Shown here in pieces: positions 10,809-23,642 of a stretch of DNA of 64,000 bases (its first letter is position 1; every line of letters starts with the position of its first letter). The stretch is from Proteles cristata cristata (taxonomy: Eukaryota > Chordata > Mammalia > Carnivora > Hyaenidae). The notes under the pieces were generated by a model. It was not told the DNA's origin, did no database searches, and worked only from the letters and a program-made list of their open reading frames with translations. Both the position numbers and the translations under genes were made by a program. The stretch lies in contig JAESUZ010000446.1 in NCBI GenBank assembly GCA_017311185.1, forward strand, positions 744,001 to 808,000, in the 5' to 3' direction.

Positions 10809-13800
10809 AACAATGTGGCTTACAATTTTTTCAAGTAAAAAGGGCTTTTTTTATTTAGAATAAAAATTAAAATATAACTCTGATATAGATTTTCATTTAT
10901 CTACATGAAAACATATATACACAATTCAATCTTACAGCAAACCAAAGAACATGCCCTTTGTCCTGCGAATGTCCAAAAGAAAGCCATGAATTTTTCCTTT
11001 TACACACTGGAACGGTACACGAGATATTAATCGAATTCCATACAAACTTCTCAAACTGGAATGTAAAATAGCAAAAGGGCTTTGGACTTTCACAACTAGG
11101 AATAGTTTTTGCTTCCAGACAGCATGCTAGCTCCCATTCTGAACAACAAATGAGATGATTTTGCTTTCTGTCATTTCAAAAAAAAAAAAAAAAGGTCTCT
11201 GATTTCCCACCGCGAGTGGCTTTTTTGGCAAACATTGGGGCCAGAACTCTCCTTGTCTTCAGGGTAGCCCTCAGGTCCAGCCGCAGCGCTGCCCTGGCTT
11301 TCTGGCTTGCTTATAAGAGACCTACCTGCTTGTAGGTGCAGAATCCTGGCCATTCAGAACAAGCCTGTAAGATGGAAAGACTACCCGCCCAGGAAATTGT
11401 TTTGGTTCTTTTTATCACCTGAACTGCAGATGCCTTTACACCAAAACCCAAAGCAGAGCCACGTGTCAACAATGACAATGTCTTGGGTAAATTAAGCGGG
11501 TGGGAAATAGCATGATTCGATTCTATCACATCAGTGTTTTGGGATACTTGTAAGCCCATTCTGGTGATAAAAGCCAGGCGAACCTGCTTAAATAGTCAGC
11601 TGAGTTAAAGGGAATAAAGCAGTTTCCAGAAGACTCTTGAATGGAAAAGAATGGTAGACGATAAGAGAATCACGACAGTATCAGGCTGCAAACAGAACTT
11701 TCCCTTGCAATTAGTTATTGCACCAAAAGACACGGGCAGTTATGTACACGTCTTCAACGACTTCTTCCTTAAAAATTACAGACACCTTAATCTACCATGT
11801 TTCCCTTCAAATCATTGCACACTCGATCACGGCGTCCTAAAGACAGAACAGAGTACGTGGACTCCAGGGTCGCCACCTTCACCAAGAAATGACAACAGTT
11901 CTCAACCCACAACAAAGGTTATAACTCTACTCTTTTTATAGTTCTATGTACAGAAATCAACAGAAATGGGCGTTCTACCAAAGAAGTATGAATATCCCCA
12001 TTGCTTGCAAAACGAAAGGAGATCGGCTCCTTAGAAAGGTGTTTGGCGTAAGATAAAAAGCAAATCTCAGGACTTGCCTGGTAACAACACTCAAAATTCT
12101 GAGAGGCAAGTTAGGGCGCTCAGACGGAGCTTCAAAGACTGAGCCAAATCAAGTCTCTGGAGATCATGGGAAGGGTCAGAGAGGGCGGGGGCAAAGGCTT
12201 GGGTCATTTGAATTTACCGAGGAACCAATCAAAGCAAACACAGGAAACGCTCTTTCAAACATGGATCAAATAAGGTAAAGCAACCGAGAAGCTGTGCAGC
12301 TCCAACGCTGCGTGTGAGTCAAACTTTGATCAGATGAACCTACTTTTAAAGGTAACGGGTGAGTTCTCTGTATGATGCAACTTTGCGGCAAAGGAAACTG
12401 GTTTCCGTTTTTTTGTTTTTTGGGGTTTTTTGGTGGTTTTTTATTTTACTTTTTCCTAATTTTTTCAAAAGCAAAGAGGTTCGCCCGCTATGCCAGCCAT
12501 ACCCTGCTCCTGTTAGGTTTACATGGTCATGGGAGGGGACGGCTTCCTAACACAGTGCAGACGCAGTCAGGAAGGCAGGGGCTGAACCAAGTCCATTCGT
12601 TTTTGGATGGGATCGTGTGGTGACTTTCACCATTAAAGACACGGTGGCCATTTCTGCTTCTCCAGTCATCCACGCTGTACAGACTGAAAAGTGTCCGCGT
12701 GGCCTGGAGGCGACACATGCTTCTTGGCACCTCCAGGACGTAATGCAGGACCTCGGTACACAGCGGGCAGGGCTTTGGTCCCAACGTATTATCAAAGAGA
12801 CAGAGTGGACACTGTAGCATCTGGGGCTGGAGAAGGGAGGGAGGGGTGTCACCTGTTGGTGTTTCGACCGAGAACCGTTGGGCGTGGGCCCCGGTGATAT
12901 GTGGGGAAGAGGTGCAAAGTCAGCACCGCCTGCCGCTGTAGACACAGTAATGACATGGTGTAAAATGTTCTCTGGAAACTGGCCCCAGTTGTAAGACAGA
13001 AGCTGGTGTGGGTAAATCCTACAGAGACGAGAAATGGGCGCCTTACCTTCTGGAACCAAACGGCGACTGATGTGGGGCATGCCCACCACTGGAAATCCCC
13101 AAAGCAGCCAGCTCAGGAGCACGTGGGCAGCACTCAGAGCAGAAGCATCTTCCTGCCCCTAAAATGTTCCTTGGCTCTCGACAGGGCCAGGGGGTGGCCC
13201 AGACACGACCTCTGTGACAGCCCTCCAAGGGCTGCGTCTTCTGCCTGGGGCCCCAGCCACATCTTCCTTACTGTTTCATGCAGAACCGCGGTGGGTGACA
13301 GATCGCCGCACTAAGAGGGACTGAGGACGAGGAGCGTGTTGGGCATCTGACCCCTCAGGAAGCTGGAGGCTCCCCCAGGCATGGTGGCCATGTCCTGCCC
13401 GAGCTGTCTGCGGAAGGACCTTCTGGCTCCTGCAGGTGAGGCATGGGGGAGGAGAGTGGGGGTCCAGAGACACCCACAGGATGTGCCTGCTCCCGTGGCG
13501 CCTTTCCTTGAAAGGGCATGAGAAGTTGACATTCGTCCCGAAAGTACAACAACACACTGCAGCCACCACATCCTTTCATTTCAAATATAACGGGAATAGC
13601 TCAGCTCGGAAGGCCAGGGCGAAGGATCCTAAGTGAGTCAGCGTGGCAACGGTGACCCCGCAGTGGACACCATTTCCAACGGACACCACGAGGCTGAGCG
13701 TTTAAGGCTGGAAGTGTGTGGCTGAGAAGGCAGGGGCGGGGAACTGAGAGGAGGCTGAGTCTCGAGCGCAGGGGAGAGAGGCCGGGCGGCAGGCACCTCG

Positions 13801-14724
13801 GACGCCTCCATCCTGACAAAACCACCAGGCACCAGGTTAGGACACGGGCCCTTCCACCAGGGGCCCCGGGCAGACCCACATGCCAAACGCTTAAAACGTG
13901 GTGGTGGAAATCAGCTGTGGGGACAGAGCAAAAAGTCACCTGCAAAGTAAGTCTCCCATGTGCCTCGGTGAATAGGACAGAATGCTAACAACAGTCAGCA
14001 GCGGTAACCAAACTGCAAAATCAGAAAATCGTGCCTTAACAACGTAGCTGCAACACAATGGCTAACGAGCCCGCGACATGTTTGTCCAGTTGCCAAGACT
14101 CGAATCGAGGAGCAAACATGGAGGAAGGAGGGTAAAAAAGAGAAACCAAAGGGCGTGCGGCCTCTGCTTCTGGTGTCCGCCTCCGGATAAGTCTGAAGGC
14201 TTAGTTTTCCTTGAGCACGTTCCGAAAGGCATTTGGACACCTGTCACAGCGGGGATGGGGGGTGCGGTGGGGGGAGCGGTCCATTTGGGCTTGAGTGAAC
14301 ATACTGGGTCCCTCAGGGGCACACGCACATGAGGTGCCGGTTACCAAAAACCTGCCAGTCCTCAGAGCCAGAGATCTCTCTTCAAGTGACTTAAGCGATT
14401 TGACGAAAATCGTCCCAGAAACCAGCAGCCTCGGCCAGGAAGCAGTCAACATAGTGGACATGCGCTTCTTCCTCACCTACTGTGTGCGTCTCGTGTCGGC
14501 GGATCGGGACTCTCAGCTGGAGTGGGATGGGGACGAGGTCACCCAAGAGCACAGATGGGTGGCCGTGCTGGCAGAAGAGCTGGGCAGGGCCAGGTCGCTG
14601 CTGTGTTTCCCGTCAGGAACGCCCACTTCCTCGCACGTCCCAGGGCCGGACACATCGGAGTGGCACTCAAAGCCAGTCTTGTCAAGAGACTCAATGCAGG
14701 ACCCTTTGAAGGGGATATCGCTGG

Positions 14725-14730
14725 TTTATT
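14725..14730 (-). terminator. Possible proximal poly(A) signal
   Basis: AATAAA on the minus strand about 775 bases after the stop codon. The downstream sequence is not strongly GT-rich, so use is uncertain. If used, it would give a short-UTR isoform. Confidence 0.35.
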
Positions 14731-15504
14731 CAAAGATTCCTGAAGCTTCTTCCTGTTCCTGCAGTTAAGCTTTGCCTTCAGTCCACAGCTCAGCATTTCC
14801 CAACAGACTAAAAGAGTCATTCCCTGATCCGGTCACGATTAAATGAGAACATCAGCCACACGTAAAGTTCTACAAAAGATTGCAAACGGGACTCTCTACA
14901 GGCTCTGGAAGCTCAGGAAGAAGTGCCTCATTGCAACGACACCCCACCTGCCTTCACACCCTCTCCTTCCTGGAAGGTGCCTCTGATGGGCGATGCCGCT
15001 CTAAGCCATCCTTCTGTAGCCACATCCTGAAACGTGGCCTGCAAGCGTGTCTGGGAAATGAGTTGCCACCAAGAGCACACCACGGTGGCACTCATGCAGT
15101 GACAGCCACGTGTGCCGTGCGATGCAAGAAGCATCTATAACGACCATAGGAAACCTCCCAGCCAGGCGCCCTCCTTGGGCACATCCAAGAAAGACACCAA
15201 CTGCCTCTTTGTCTTCAAAGCAGAGTGAGCCGTGGTTTGGGATATGCCTTTGCGGGGAGCTGCCTGGCTTCAGGAGGGAGGAAGGGGAGACACAGACGTA
15301 CAAAGGTGCTCTTCCGTGTCCGGCAGCGCCCAGCCCTGTCCAGGAGCCACAGCTGCGGTAGCGAGTGGGCCCAGAAACATGGTAACATCAACAGGCTGGT
15401 GGGTGAAGGAGGTCAGCCACACTTCCTGCTTTTCAGTGCTACTTTGTGCATGTTCCATCCCACAGAATCCCCGAGACATCAGGTCACCTCCCGAGAGGGC
15501 AGCC

Positions 15505-15645
15505 TCAGTTGGCGTACTGGGCATAAAAAGCCACCTTCACCCTCTCGATCTGATGGCAGAGCTTGATGGCGGGCCCCAGCTTCAGCTCCATGCACTCCTG
15601 CACCGTGGGGAGGGTCAGCAACAGGAGTGCTTGGCCATCAATGTC
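15505..15645 (-). CDS. SFMBT2: SFMBT2 last coding exon (SAM domain C-terminal half)
   Basis: Codes for the last 46 residues and the TGA stop at 15505-15507. Starting from [18 protein letters not shown], it forms helices 3-5 of the SAM domain and ends in AFYAQYAN. The acceptor is CTCCTGGCAG, and the exon starts in phase 0, matching the previous exon's complete final codon. SAM domains are small helical bundles that polymerise or pair with other SAM proteins; in Polycomb proteins this supports complex assembly. The key glycine/leucine core (DGQALLLL) and the amphipathic last helix are intact, so the domain looks functional. The 3' UTR follows in the same exon. Confidence 0.96.
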
Positions 15646-17059
15646 CTGCCAGGAGACAAAGCCACATTAGAGCTGTGACACCAGGCACCAAGGGAAGGCA
15701 TCTGTCATGGCGGACTTGGCCCTGGGAGCCAAGGGCGTGAGGGGTGGCTGCGGGGAGTGGGGGGAAGGGATGAAGAGATGAACAGGCAAACTGCTGTAGG
15801 ACTTCTTCCTTCTCAAGCGGATGGGCCCCGCTGGGAGAGTCCCCCCGCCCGCCCCAGTCCCTCCGATGTCCTGCTGTGACTTGTGAGCACAAGAGAAGAG
15901 CTCTCTCCTAAAAGAAGCAGCGCTCTCTCTTCCTCACCCTGGTCTGAACTTCTGCCATCGGAATGGGCAAGAAGATGCTGGAGAGATATGCCGTCACCCA
16001 AAACAGCTTTCCACTGAGGAGCACACGGGTGTTTGGACACACACAGAGGCAAACATCTCCATCTGCACACCCGCATCACCCAGAATGAGGCGTACAAGGT
16101 CTGCTTCCCCATTTCGCATGAGTTAGCCACCGGGGTCTACATGAGGAAGATGTTCATTCGAGAGTGTGAAGCTGCGTTCACAGCAGGAGCAGGGGACAGG
16201 GGCTCACCGCAAAACTTTGCGATCACCCTAATGGCCACCTCTGCCCCTTCGCCAGCATGCTTCCCATAACAACCGATTTTATTTATGGAGATGTTGTTTG
16301 ACTGAGTTACTGAGTTGAAGTGCAACCCCTTCCTCCTATCCACCACGACAGGCTTTCTGTTCCAGAGGAAGTTAAGAGACTTCTCATATTCCAGTGGAAG
16401 TAAGACAAAGTAACAATACAGACCAGTGGTAGAATGAGCGCATAAAATGAACTCAGTGCCAAAATTTCTGCCATCTGCAGAAGAGAGAACCCCATAAAAT
16501 GAACCAAAGGCACCATAAGCCATAGGGACTCAAGAGTCACGAACCGCACACGAGCTTGTGAGGTCTGACATCACATATCACGAGCTACACAGAAGCTTCT
16601 TCCCTAAAATAATGGCTTATTTAACTGTCTTAAAAATATCAAAAACGAAAAAACAAAAACCAAAATACCAGAAAGTGTTGACCTTGGGGAGATCAATGGT
16701 AAGAGTCCAAGAATAATTAATGTATGATCAGTTTCAAAAGCCACCTTCATGTGAGAATAATCCCTAATGAGTGTGGAGGCAGCAAAAATTAAGCATTCAT
16801 CTGCAAGTGTAGCTAATTACGTCTAAATTACGTGAGCGCTGGCTATGACGTACACGATTGCAAGCTTTGTCTCAACCAAGACTCAAACCAGATCTTATCA
16901 AACGCCAAAGGAAACCTATCTGTCTTGAATATACACTGATAGTAGGAGATAAACAAAAATGTCAATGAATGTTTGATGTTGTATTGACATCATTTTCCCG
17001 TTTCTACAGTTACTTCTCTTTCTCTTTGGATTCACTCTGACTGCAGTAAGGGCAAATTT

Positions 17060-17160
17060 AAAGTACGGAAAAAACAGTGTCTTGCTCAAGGTCATGAACT
17101 AAACAATGGTAGCCGCTGACCTGGGGCCTGTAGAGCTGACTCCATTGTCAGAGGCAAAGC
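17060..17160 (-). repeat. MIR fragment
   Basis: 'GTGTCTTGCTCAAGGTCATG' followed by 'TGACCTGGGGCCTGTAGAGC' and 'CTGACTCCATTG' is the complement of the MIR core. Short and diverged. Confidence 0.5.
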
Positions 17161-19279
17161 CACATATATTCTGTCAAAACTTGACAGAGAGGACGTAGGC
17201 CTCGGGATACAAAGTCTTGTGAGTATCACGGGCCTCATAAAAATACACTGTAAGTAGGACATAGGATGAGGCTATAAAACCATGTGCAAGTGGCTTAATC
17301 ATTATGTTTAGTGAAGAATGGAGCAGAAACTTATTTCAGGAGATGGGAAGATTTTTTTAGGTGGAATTTAATGCCAAAAAAGCTAGCTGCTCTATCTAAG
17401 ATCACATTGTTAGAGACCAAATTGGAATTAGGACCATGGTTTTCTGATATTAAACTCTGGAGGGAACACTGTGCTGTAAACATCTTAGTCATAATGGCCA
17501 TCGTTGGACATATGGATTCTATTACATTGAAAGTCAGCCCTAAAAGCTTACATCTAAGGGACAAAGGAGACTCATTATGGGAAGGATGGACCCACAGAAG
17601 GCACGTAGTTCAGAAGAGCATGTATTCAGGGAAAGTGCAGAGACATGGAAGGTGAAGCTGAGATGGGCCCAGACAGCCATTAAGAAATTGGGACTTAGGC
17701 TAAGGTGTGTGACCAGAAGTTGCTAAAGTGCCTGAGGCAGAGAGGTCGCACTGTAGGATTCGAACACCTGCACGCTAATTCTGGCCACAACGTAAAGGCA
17801 TGAATTAGCAGGCACGCGAGGGAAGTTACGAGGGGCTGAAGGTGAGGCCCCCCCTCCTACACCACCACCTTGGGAGACACGATTTCAACACACGCATGGG
17901 AAGAGGGGGCAGCAGCAACGTTCAGGCCACAGCACAGGCGCTGTGCACAGTGACGGGGCTCCTGTCCCGAGAGACGTGCAATCTGCCGGGCGAGCCGTGA
18001 CGCACCCCTGCCCAGTGTTTCTGGACGTGCCTCCACCAGCCTGTCCCCTGCTCCCCAGAGACTCTGCATTCTTTTGTGGAGACCTCACGTGGGGAGAGAT
18101 TAGGAAGATGAGGGTCAAGTGTTTTAAGCCACAAACATCCTCCAAATAAAAACTCGCAGCTAGTGGTGAGGGTGAGCTCAGGTCTCCAGTCCCCAGGTAG
18201 AAACTTCAGGATGGCCCCGCAGCTTGTCTCTTCTAACCCTAGCGGGCCTTCTGCCGACGGAGGGCAGAGCCCGGGAGTGAATGCAGTGGTTACAGAGCTT
18301 AGAGGCCACAGTCCCGAATCTTCCCAATACCACCGGAGTGTTTATCCTGGGGGCGCTACCGTGCCTTTCCAACGTGGAGAGTCTGGTCCCCCTCAATAAC
18401 TGCTCCTTGGACACCACCCCCCCTGCCTATTGGGATAAACATGCTTGGTCCTGAGATCCTAGAAATTGTGCCGTCGCTGCCAGAGCGCTCGCTGCTCGTC
18501 AAAGTCTAAGGTCACTGAGAGGGTGAGCCAGGGCTCTGAGGGACTCGGGGTGTCTGGTACAGCCATCAGCGCACGATACACGCGCAAACATTTCCTGGAG
18601 GAACAGATGTTATAGGACAGGCCTCACGTCAAGTCAGGCCTCGAGATCAGCGCTATCGCTGCTGAATGATCTTACAACACTGGCCAGAGAACGTGGTCTC
18701 TTTCCCGGGACATCTTGGGGGAAAATGGGCTGTTGCGACTGGTGGCATCACTTACCAGCCACCAGGCACGCCCACCCCTGCTCTCTCGGGCCCCTGTGCT
18801 GCGGGGCCGAGGCTGGAACTGTGTCGCTCCCTCCTGCAAAGGCCCTCACGAACCTCGAGGACACGCTGTGTCCACCTCCCGTCTCCTGCCTGAGATGGCG
18901 GACGGCCTGGCGCTGAGCAACCCCTTACCCGACCTCCCCGCTCTGACTGCACCACCCCTTCTCTGTCCGCTGCTGACAACCGTCCGTGAGCCTGTGGGCC
19001 CCGGGCAACCAGGAGCATTTAGGATTGGGCGCCGAACTGCCTGCTTTCCCTCCCAGGTGGCAGCCTCCAGGGCCGTGCAGCGAGGGGAAATTGCACAGAG
19101 CTGCTCAGACAGACAAACCAAACGAGAACGAAGGTCAGGATCATACTGAGGGCCTCTGGACCGTTATCAGATCCCAGCCCCCTCCACCCTCACCCCAACA
19201 CACATTCACCCGTCCTGCAAACGGGCAAAGCCAATGCGGGAGTGCTTTCCAGGCCCTCCTCCCTTCTGCCCTGTGCCCA

Positions 19280-19471
19280 GGGGGCTCCGCCGGCTAAGTA
19301 TTCAGCTCAGGTCATGATCCCACAGTCTGTGAGATCAAGCCCTGCATCAGGCTCTGTGTCGACAGTAAGGAGCCTGCTTGGAATTCTGTCTCTCTCCTCT
19401 CTCTCTTCCTCTGCCCCTCCCTGTTCCCACTCTCGCTCTCTAATTAAATGAATAAACTTAAAGAAAAAAAG
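19280..19471 (+). mobile_element. tRNA-derived SINE with deleted head
   Basis: The head is reduced to GGGGCTCCGCCGGCTAAG, so most of the A-box region is missing. The B-box-like GATCAAGCCCTGCATC, CT-rich stretch and AATGAATAAAC tail remain. Confidence 0.88.
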
Positions 19472-20069
19472 AGGTCTCGGTTTTGAGGCCACGGTTGAGG
19501 GGTGGAGAGTCCACGCTCTGAGGGGTGAGCTTGGAGCGCAGGCAAGCTGGACCGGATGGGCGCATCTGCCCCCCGCAGGCAGGTGCACGTGGGCTCGGGG
19601 TCTCTTGTGCCCCGCACACAGCCCGCTGCACCGGCACTGGCAGAGTAAGCAACACCCGGCTGAAAGTGTCTGCACACACGTGAGTGTGTGGGAAGACAAA
19701 GGTCACGGACGGGCTGGGGCACGGGGCTCAGACTGACGGCAGAGACCTTTCACCCTGTGTTCCTGGAAGAAGCTGTCAACAAGCGGGCTGGGGTCCTGGG
19801 CCGGGCGAGCATTCTGCGCAGTTCGTCTGTGCTGAGCCACCTCGGGGCCTCTGGCCGTCACCCCTGTTCTCAGCACATTCTCCTTCACCCCGATGTTGTG
19901 GGACAGAACTCCTTCCTGCCTGTTCTCATTCAGAGGTGGGTGCGTGAGCAAGAGTTTAAGGGGTGCCCCTGCTTTCTAAACACCGAAGCGCCCTGCTGCA
20001 AGGTGCTGGGCTTAGCAACCCGGCCACCGGACTGTCACGGGGGTGGAAGAGGCCGTAGAGGTGGCTCAG

Positions 20070-20260
20070 TGGCCTCAACACCGTGGGTGACCGACGCGTG
20101 GGCCGCCTGACGCTCTCCCGCGGCCGCCATGCACTCCGGGGCCCCACGGCTGGGGAGACGGGCGGGCGGAAGCCACCCTGGGCCCGATGCTCACAGACAC
20201 AGCACGGCGAGGAGGGAGGGCCAGGCGCGGAGGCCGCCCAGCATCGCGAGTGCAGCTTTC
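20070..20260. promoter_or_regulatory. Small intronic CpG-dense patch
   Basis: Contains GCGGCCGC at 20120-20127 and many CpGs (CCGACGCG, GACGGGCGGGCGG, CAGGCGCGGAGGCCG) in otherwise CpG-poor intron DNA. Regulatory function is only a possibility. No TATA box or initiator could be defended. Confidence 0.35.
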
Positions 20261-21536
20261 TGTGTCTTCATTTGAAAACAGTTACTCTTCCTCGCTGATT
20301 ATGTAGTTACAGACCCACTGCCCCACCCCCCCCCGGACTTAATTTTTACAGATCGGCCCTCCCATACTTCTGAACTGCCAGCAAATCACTAATCGTGTTA
20401 AACACGGAGAAGGACCATAAACAGACTACCAATTTTGAAAAAATGAACTGCGGTAAAATAATGTGAAGGCAAATGCTCATCCCACACAAAATTAAATTTG
20501 TTCGGGTGCAGAGGTCAGAGCAGGGCTCAGCGGTTCCTCAGCAGGGATATCTGTGCCTATGGAACCGGAGAGCAGACAGAGTCCGTAACCCAAGAACTAC
20601 CCACCCAAGTTTCTTTTATTGAAGTAAATCACTCACTGGCGTAGTCTGCTCAGCATACGTGCATCTCTGGCTCATAAGAAGTATATGAGAAGGCAAAATT
20701 ATGTTTAAGGGTTTTGTGGGTTTTTTTTTTTCTTAGTTATAGATGCGTGGAGTTTTACTGTAACGTACACGTTGGCAGCACGAAACTACAGAACAGAGAT
20801 GTTTTAAGCTGTGGCCATAATACTTCAGAGTTCAAGGCGTGCCTTCCGGTAATGGGAGGTTTACACTTCCCGTCGGCGCACCTGAGGATCCTGACGGCTT
20901 CAGAATGGCGCCATCGCCAGTCCACGCACTGCGATTTTGCTTCCACGCTGGTGAGCAGAGCAGCCGCTGGCTCCTTCGGGCCATCTCAAAGCTCATGCCA
21001 CGGCTGGATTGACCCACAGAGGCCTCACCAAATCATGACCGTGGCACTTGGGCTCCAAGATGACAGAACAAATTCATAGAAATTAGTAATTATGGGCCTG
21101 ATCAAACAGAAAAGGCCTCAAGTCCCACACACTTCAGATAGCAGAGTGGGCAACAGCCTTTTATGGTGACCAGGGTGGGGGTGGGGGTTGGGCCTAGTGT
21201 GAAATTTGAAATGAAACAGGAACAAGGATTTTTATCAGTTAAAGCCTATCTATTTTTCTGTCTATAAGTTGTAAAAATGTAGGTATGTAGGACCAAGCTT
21301 TTAATCAATGTATTAAGAAAAGGAATTGGAGACAGGGCCTTGCCCACTGCCTGGTTCTAGAAGTGGTAATGAACCAGGCAAGCTTTACTCCTTAGACAGG
21401 CTAGCCTGGGGAGACGGAAACTTCCCGAGATACTGTAATAAGCTGGATTTAGAAGCACAGTTAAGGACAAGTCAGCATGTGTAGTATTTTAGCCTTTTTC
21501 CCAAGTCAGTTTTCTTGCTTAGTATTAGAAAACCGT

Positions 21537-21744
21537 GGGGGTGCTTGGGGCTCAGTTGGTTAAACGTCAAACTCTTGGTTTTGGCTCACATCATGATCTG
21601 ACGGTTCGTGAGATCGAGCCCTGCATCAGGCTCTGCACTAACAGTGTGGAGCCTGCTTGGCATTCTCTCTCACTCTCTCTCCGCCCCTCCTCTGCTCGTT
21701 CCCTCTCTCGCTCTCTCTCAAAATAAATAAACTTAAAAAAAAGA
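21537..21744 (+). mobile_element. tRNA-derived SINE, diverged
   Basis: Head GGGGTGCTTGGGGCTCAG has a deletion in the A-box region. A B-box-like GTGAGATCGAGCCC, CT-rich stretch and AAAATAAATAAAC tail follow. Confidence 0.9.
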
Positions 21745-21981
21745 AATACTTACAAAAAGAAGAAACCTGTAAAAACAATCACACTCGAGCCCGTAACTGA
21801 GGGAGAAAAGCTCTGTGCCCAGTTCTGCCCCCAGCCCTGGTAAAAGGTACTGCTCAGTCAAAATGGGGCCTTTGGGTCTACAAACGAAATCAAACAAAAA
21901 CACAATTGTAGATGCTCTCGAACACTACCTTCCGCACCTGCCTTTTGAATATCAGAAGGCCCGTAAACAGACGCTCTGTCA

Positions 21982-23009
21982 GCTTCTGCACAGCAAAGGA
22001 AATAACCCAGAAAATTAATAGGCAACCAATGGAATGGGAAAAGATAGTTGCAAATGACATATCAGATAAAGGGTTGATATCCAGAATCTACAAGGAACTC
22101 ACCAAACTACACGCCCAAAAAACAAACAACCCAGTGAAGAAATGGGCAGAAGAGATGAACAGACACTTCTCCAAAGAGGACATCCAGATGGCCAACAGAC
22201 ACATGAAACGATGCTCAGCATCCCTCCTCATCAGGGAAATACAAATCAAAACCACACTGACATACCACCTCACGCCAGTCAGAGTGGCTAAAATGAGCAA
22301 ATCAGAGAACTCTAGATGCTGGCGAGGATGTGGAGAAACGGGCACCCTCCTACCCTGTTGGTGGGAATGTAAACTGGTACAGCCCCTCTGGAAAACAGTG
22401 TGGAGGTTCCTCAGGAAACTAACAATAGAACTCCCCTATGACCCAGCAATAGCACTGCTAGGAATTTACCCAAGGGATACAGAAATGCTGATGCATAGGA
22501 GCACATGTACCCCAATGTTCATAGCAGCACTCTCCACAATAGCTAAAACATGGAAAGAGCCTAAGTGTCCATCAACAGATGAATGGCTCAAGAAGATGTG
22601 GTTTATCTATACCATGGAATACTACATGGCAATGAGAAACAATGAAATCTGGCCATGTGTAGCAACATGGATGGACCTTGAGGGTGTTATGCTGAGCGAA
22701 ATAAGTCAGGCAGAGAAGGACAAATATCATATGTGTGCACGTATAGGAGGATTAGGAGGAACTTAACAGAGGACCAAGGGGGAGAAGAAGGGCGGAAATG
22801 GTGGGGGAAAGGGAGAGAGGCAAACCATGAGAGACTCTTGAATGCTGACAAAAACTGAGGACTGGTGGATGTGGGGGGGAGGAGGGGTGGGCATGGAGGA
22901 AGGCACTTGTGGGGATGAGCACTGGGTGTTATGTGGAAACTAATTTGACAATAAACTATTAAAAAAAAAAAAAGTTGTTGTATTACCAGAAAAAAAAAAC
23001 AAAAAAAAC
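21982..23009 (+). mobile_element. 5'-truncated LINE-1, copy A
   Basis: A retrotransposed L1 3' end, antisense to SFMBT2. The ORF2 frame is open from the left junction to a TAA at 22764-22766. It shows the usual C-terminal landmarks: [44 protein letters not shown] and [13 protein letters not shown]-rich 3' UTR (about 22767-22950), AATAAACTATT and poly(A) follow. The left TSD is CAGACGCTCTGTCA at 21968-21981 and the right is at 23010-23023, a perfect 14 bp. The endonuclease and reverse-transcriptase core are absent, so it cannot move on its own. The 16-base GTTGTTGTATTACCAG (22974-22989) sits between two A-rich tracts. Confidence 0.93.
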
Positions 23010-23642
23010 CAGACGCTCTGTCAATGTACGCGGAACAAACACATGAAAAAAAAGATCCAGACGCCAGGCTCTGGGTCAGCGGCCTTTGTCACAGCACCGC
23101 TACCAGTAAGTACCGGCCCGGGAAGCCCTGCATGAGGCAAAGCTCTCAGCACAAGTTCAACCCTCTGCTTTACCCCTGTCTTCAGGATAGAGATGCTCCA
23201 AATCACGCAAGCCTCATGGTTGTTAAGAGAATCCTTTTGCTCGTGTTATAAATGAAGGGACATGCTCATTGCCAAGTTCTCTACCTCTGATGCAGCTTTT
23301 CTCCTTCTGTCTGCTTTTATGGTCCCTCCTAGAGGAAGTGCTGATAACCTCAGAGAGCAAGGTGACCCTGCCCCGTGGCCACTGTTCCCTCCTTCACGTG
23401 CACCAGCTGCGTGTCTACAAGGAGCCTCTGGCGGTCTGCCCATCGGAACATTTCAGTGTTTTACGTGCTCCCCTCTCCTGGGAGAGAATCTGGGGGATCA
23501 CTGGGTGCAGGCGGAACCGGAGGCTTCTCTTTCCCCTTCCTGACTTAATGTCCGAGTTACTGTCTTTCTAGAGTATCGGTCTGTAGGATCCACAAAAGGC
23601 CTGGATAGACACACCTTTATTGATTAGATGGTACACGTTTTG

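Larger units (their letters stand above)
10780..15504 (-). other. SFMBT2: Candidate long 3' UTR of SFMBT2
   Basis: Runs from the base after the TGA stop to a predicted poly(A) site about 4.7 kb downstream. It contains no SINE or L1, although SINEs average one per 2 kb elsewhere, which fits transcribed and constrained sequence. Known SFMBT2 transcripts have multi-kilobase 3' UTRs, so the length is plausible. Several ORFs of 60-190 codons on both strands here are chance. The exact end is inferred, not proven. Confidence 0.7.

Noticed and set aside
12547..13122. 191-codon minus-strand ORF inside the 3' UTR
   Set aside because: Downstream of the SFMBT2 stop and without domain similarity; overlaps other frames.
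21912..22766. 284-codon plus-strand ORF as a host gene
   Set aside because: It is the L1 ORF2 C-terminus fused by chance to a short flanking frame.
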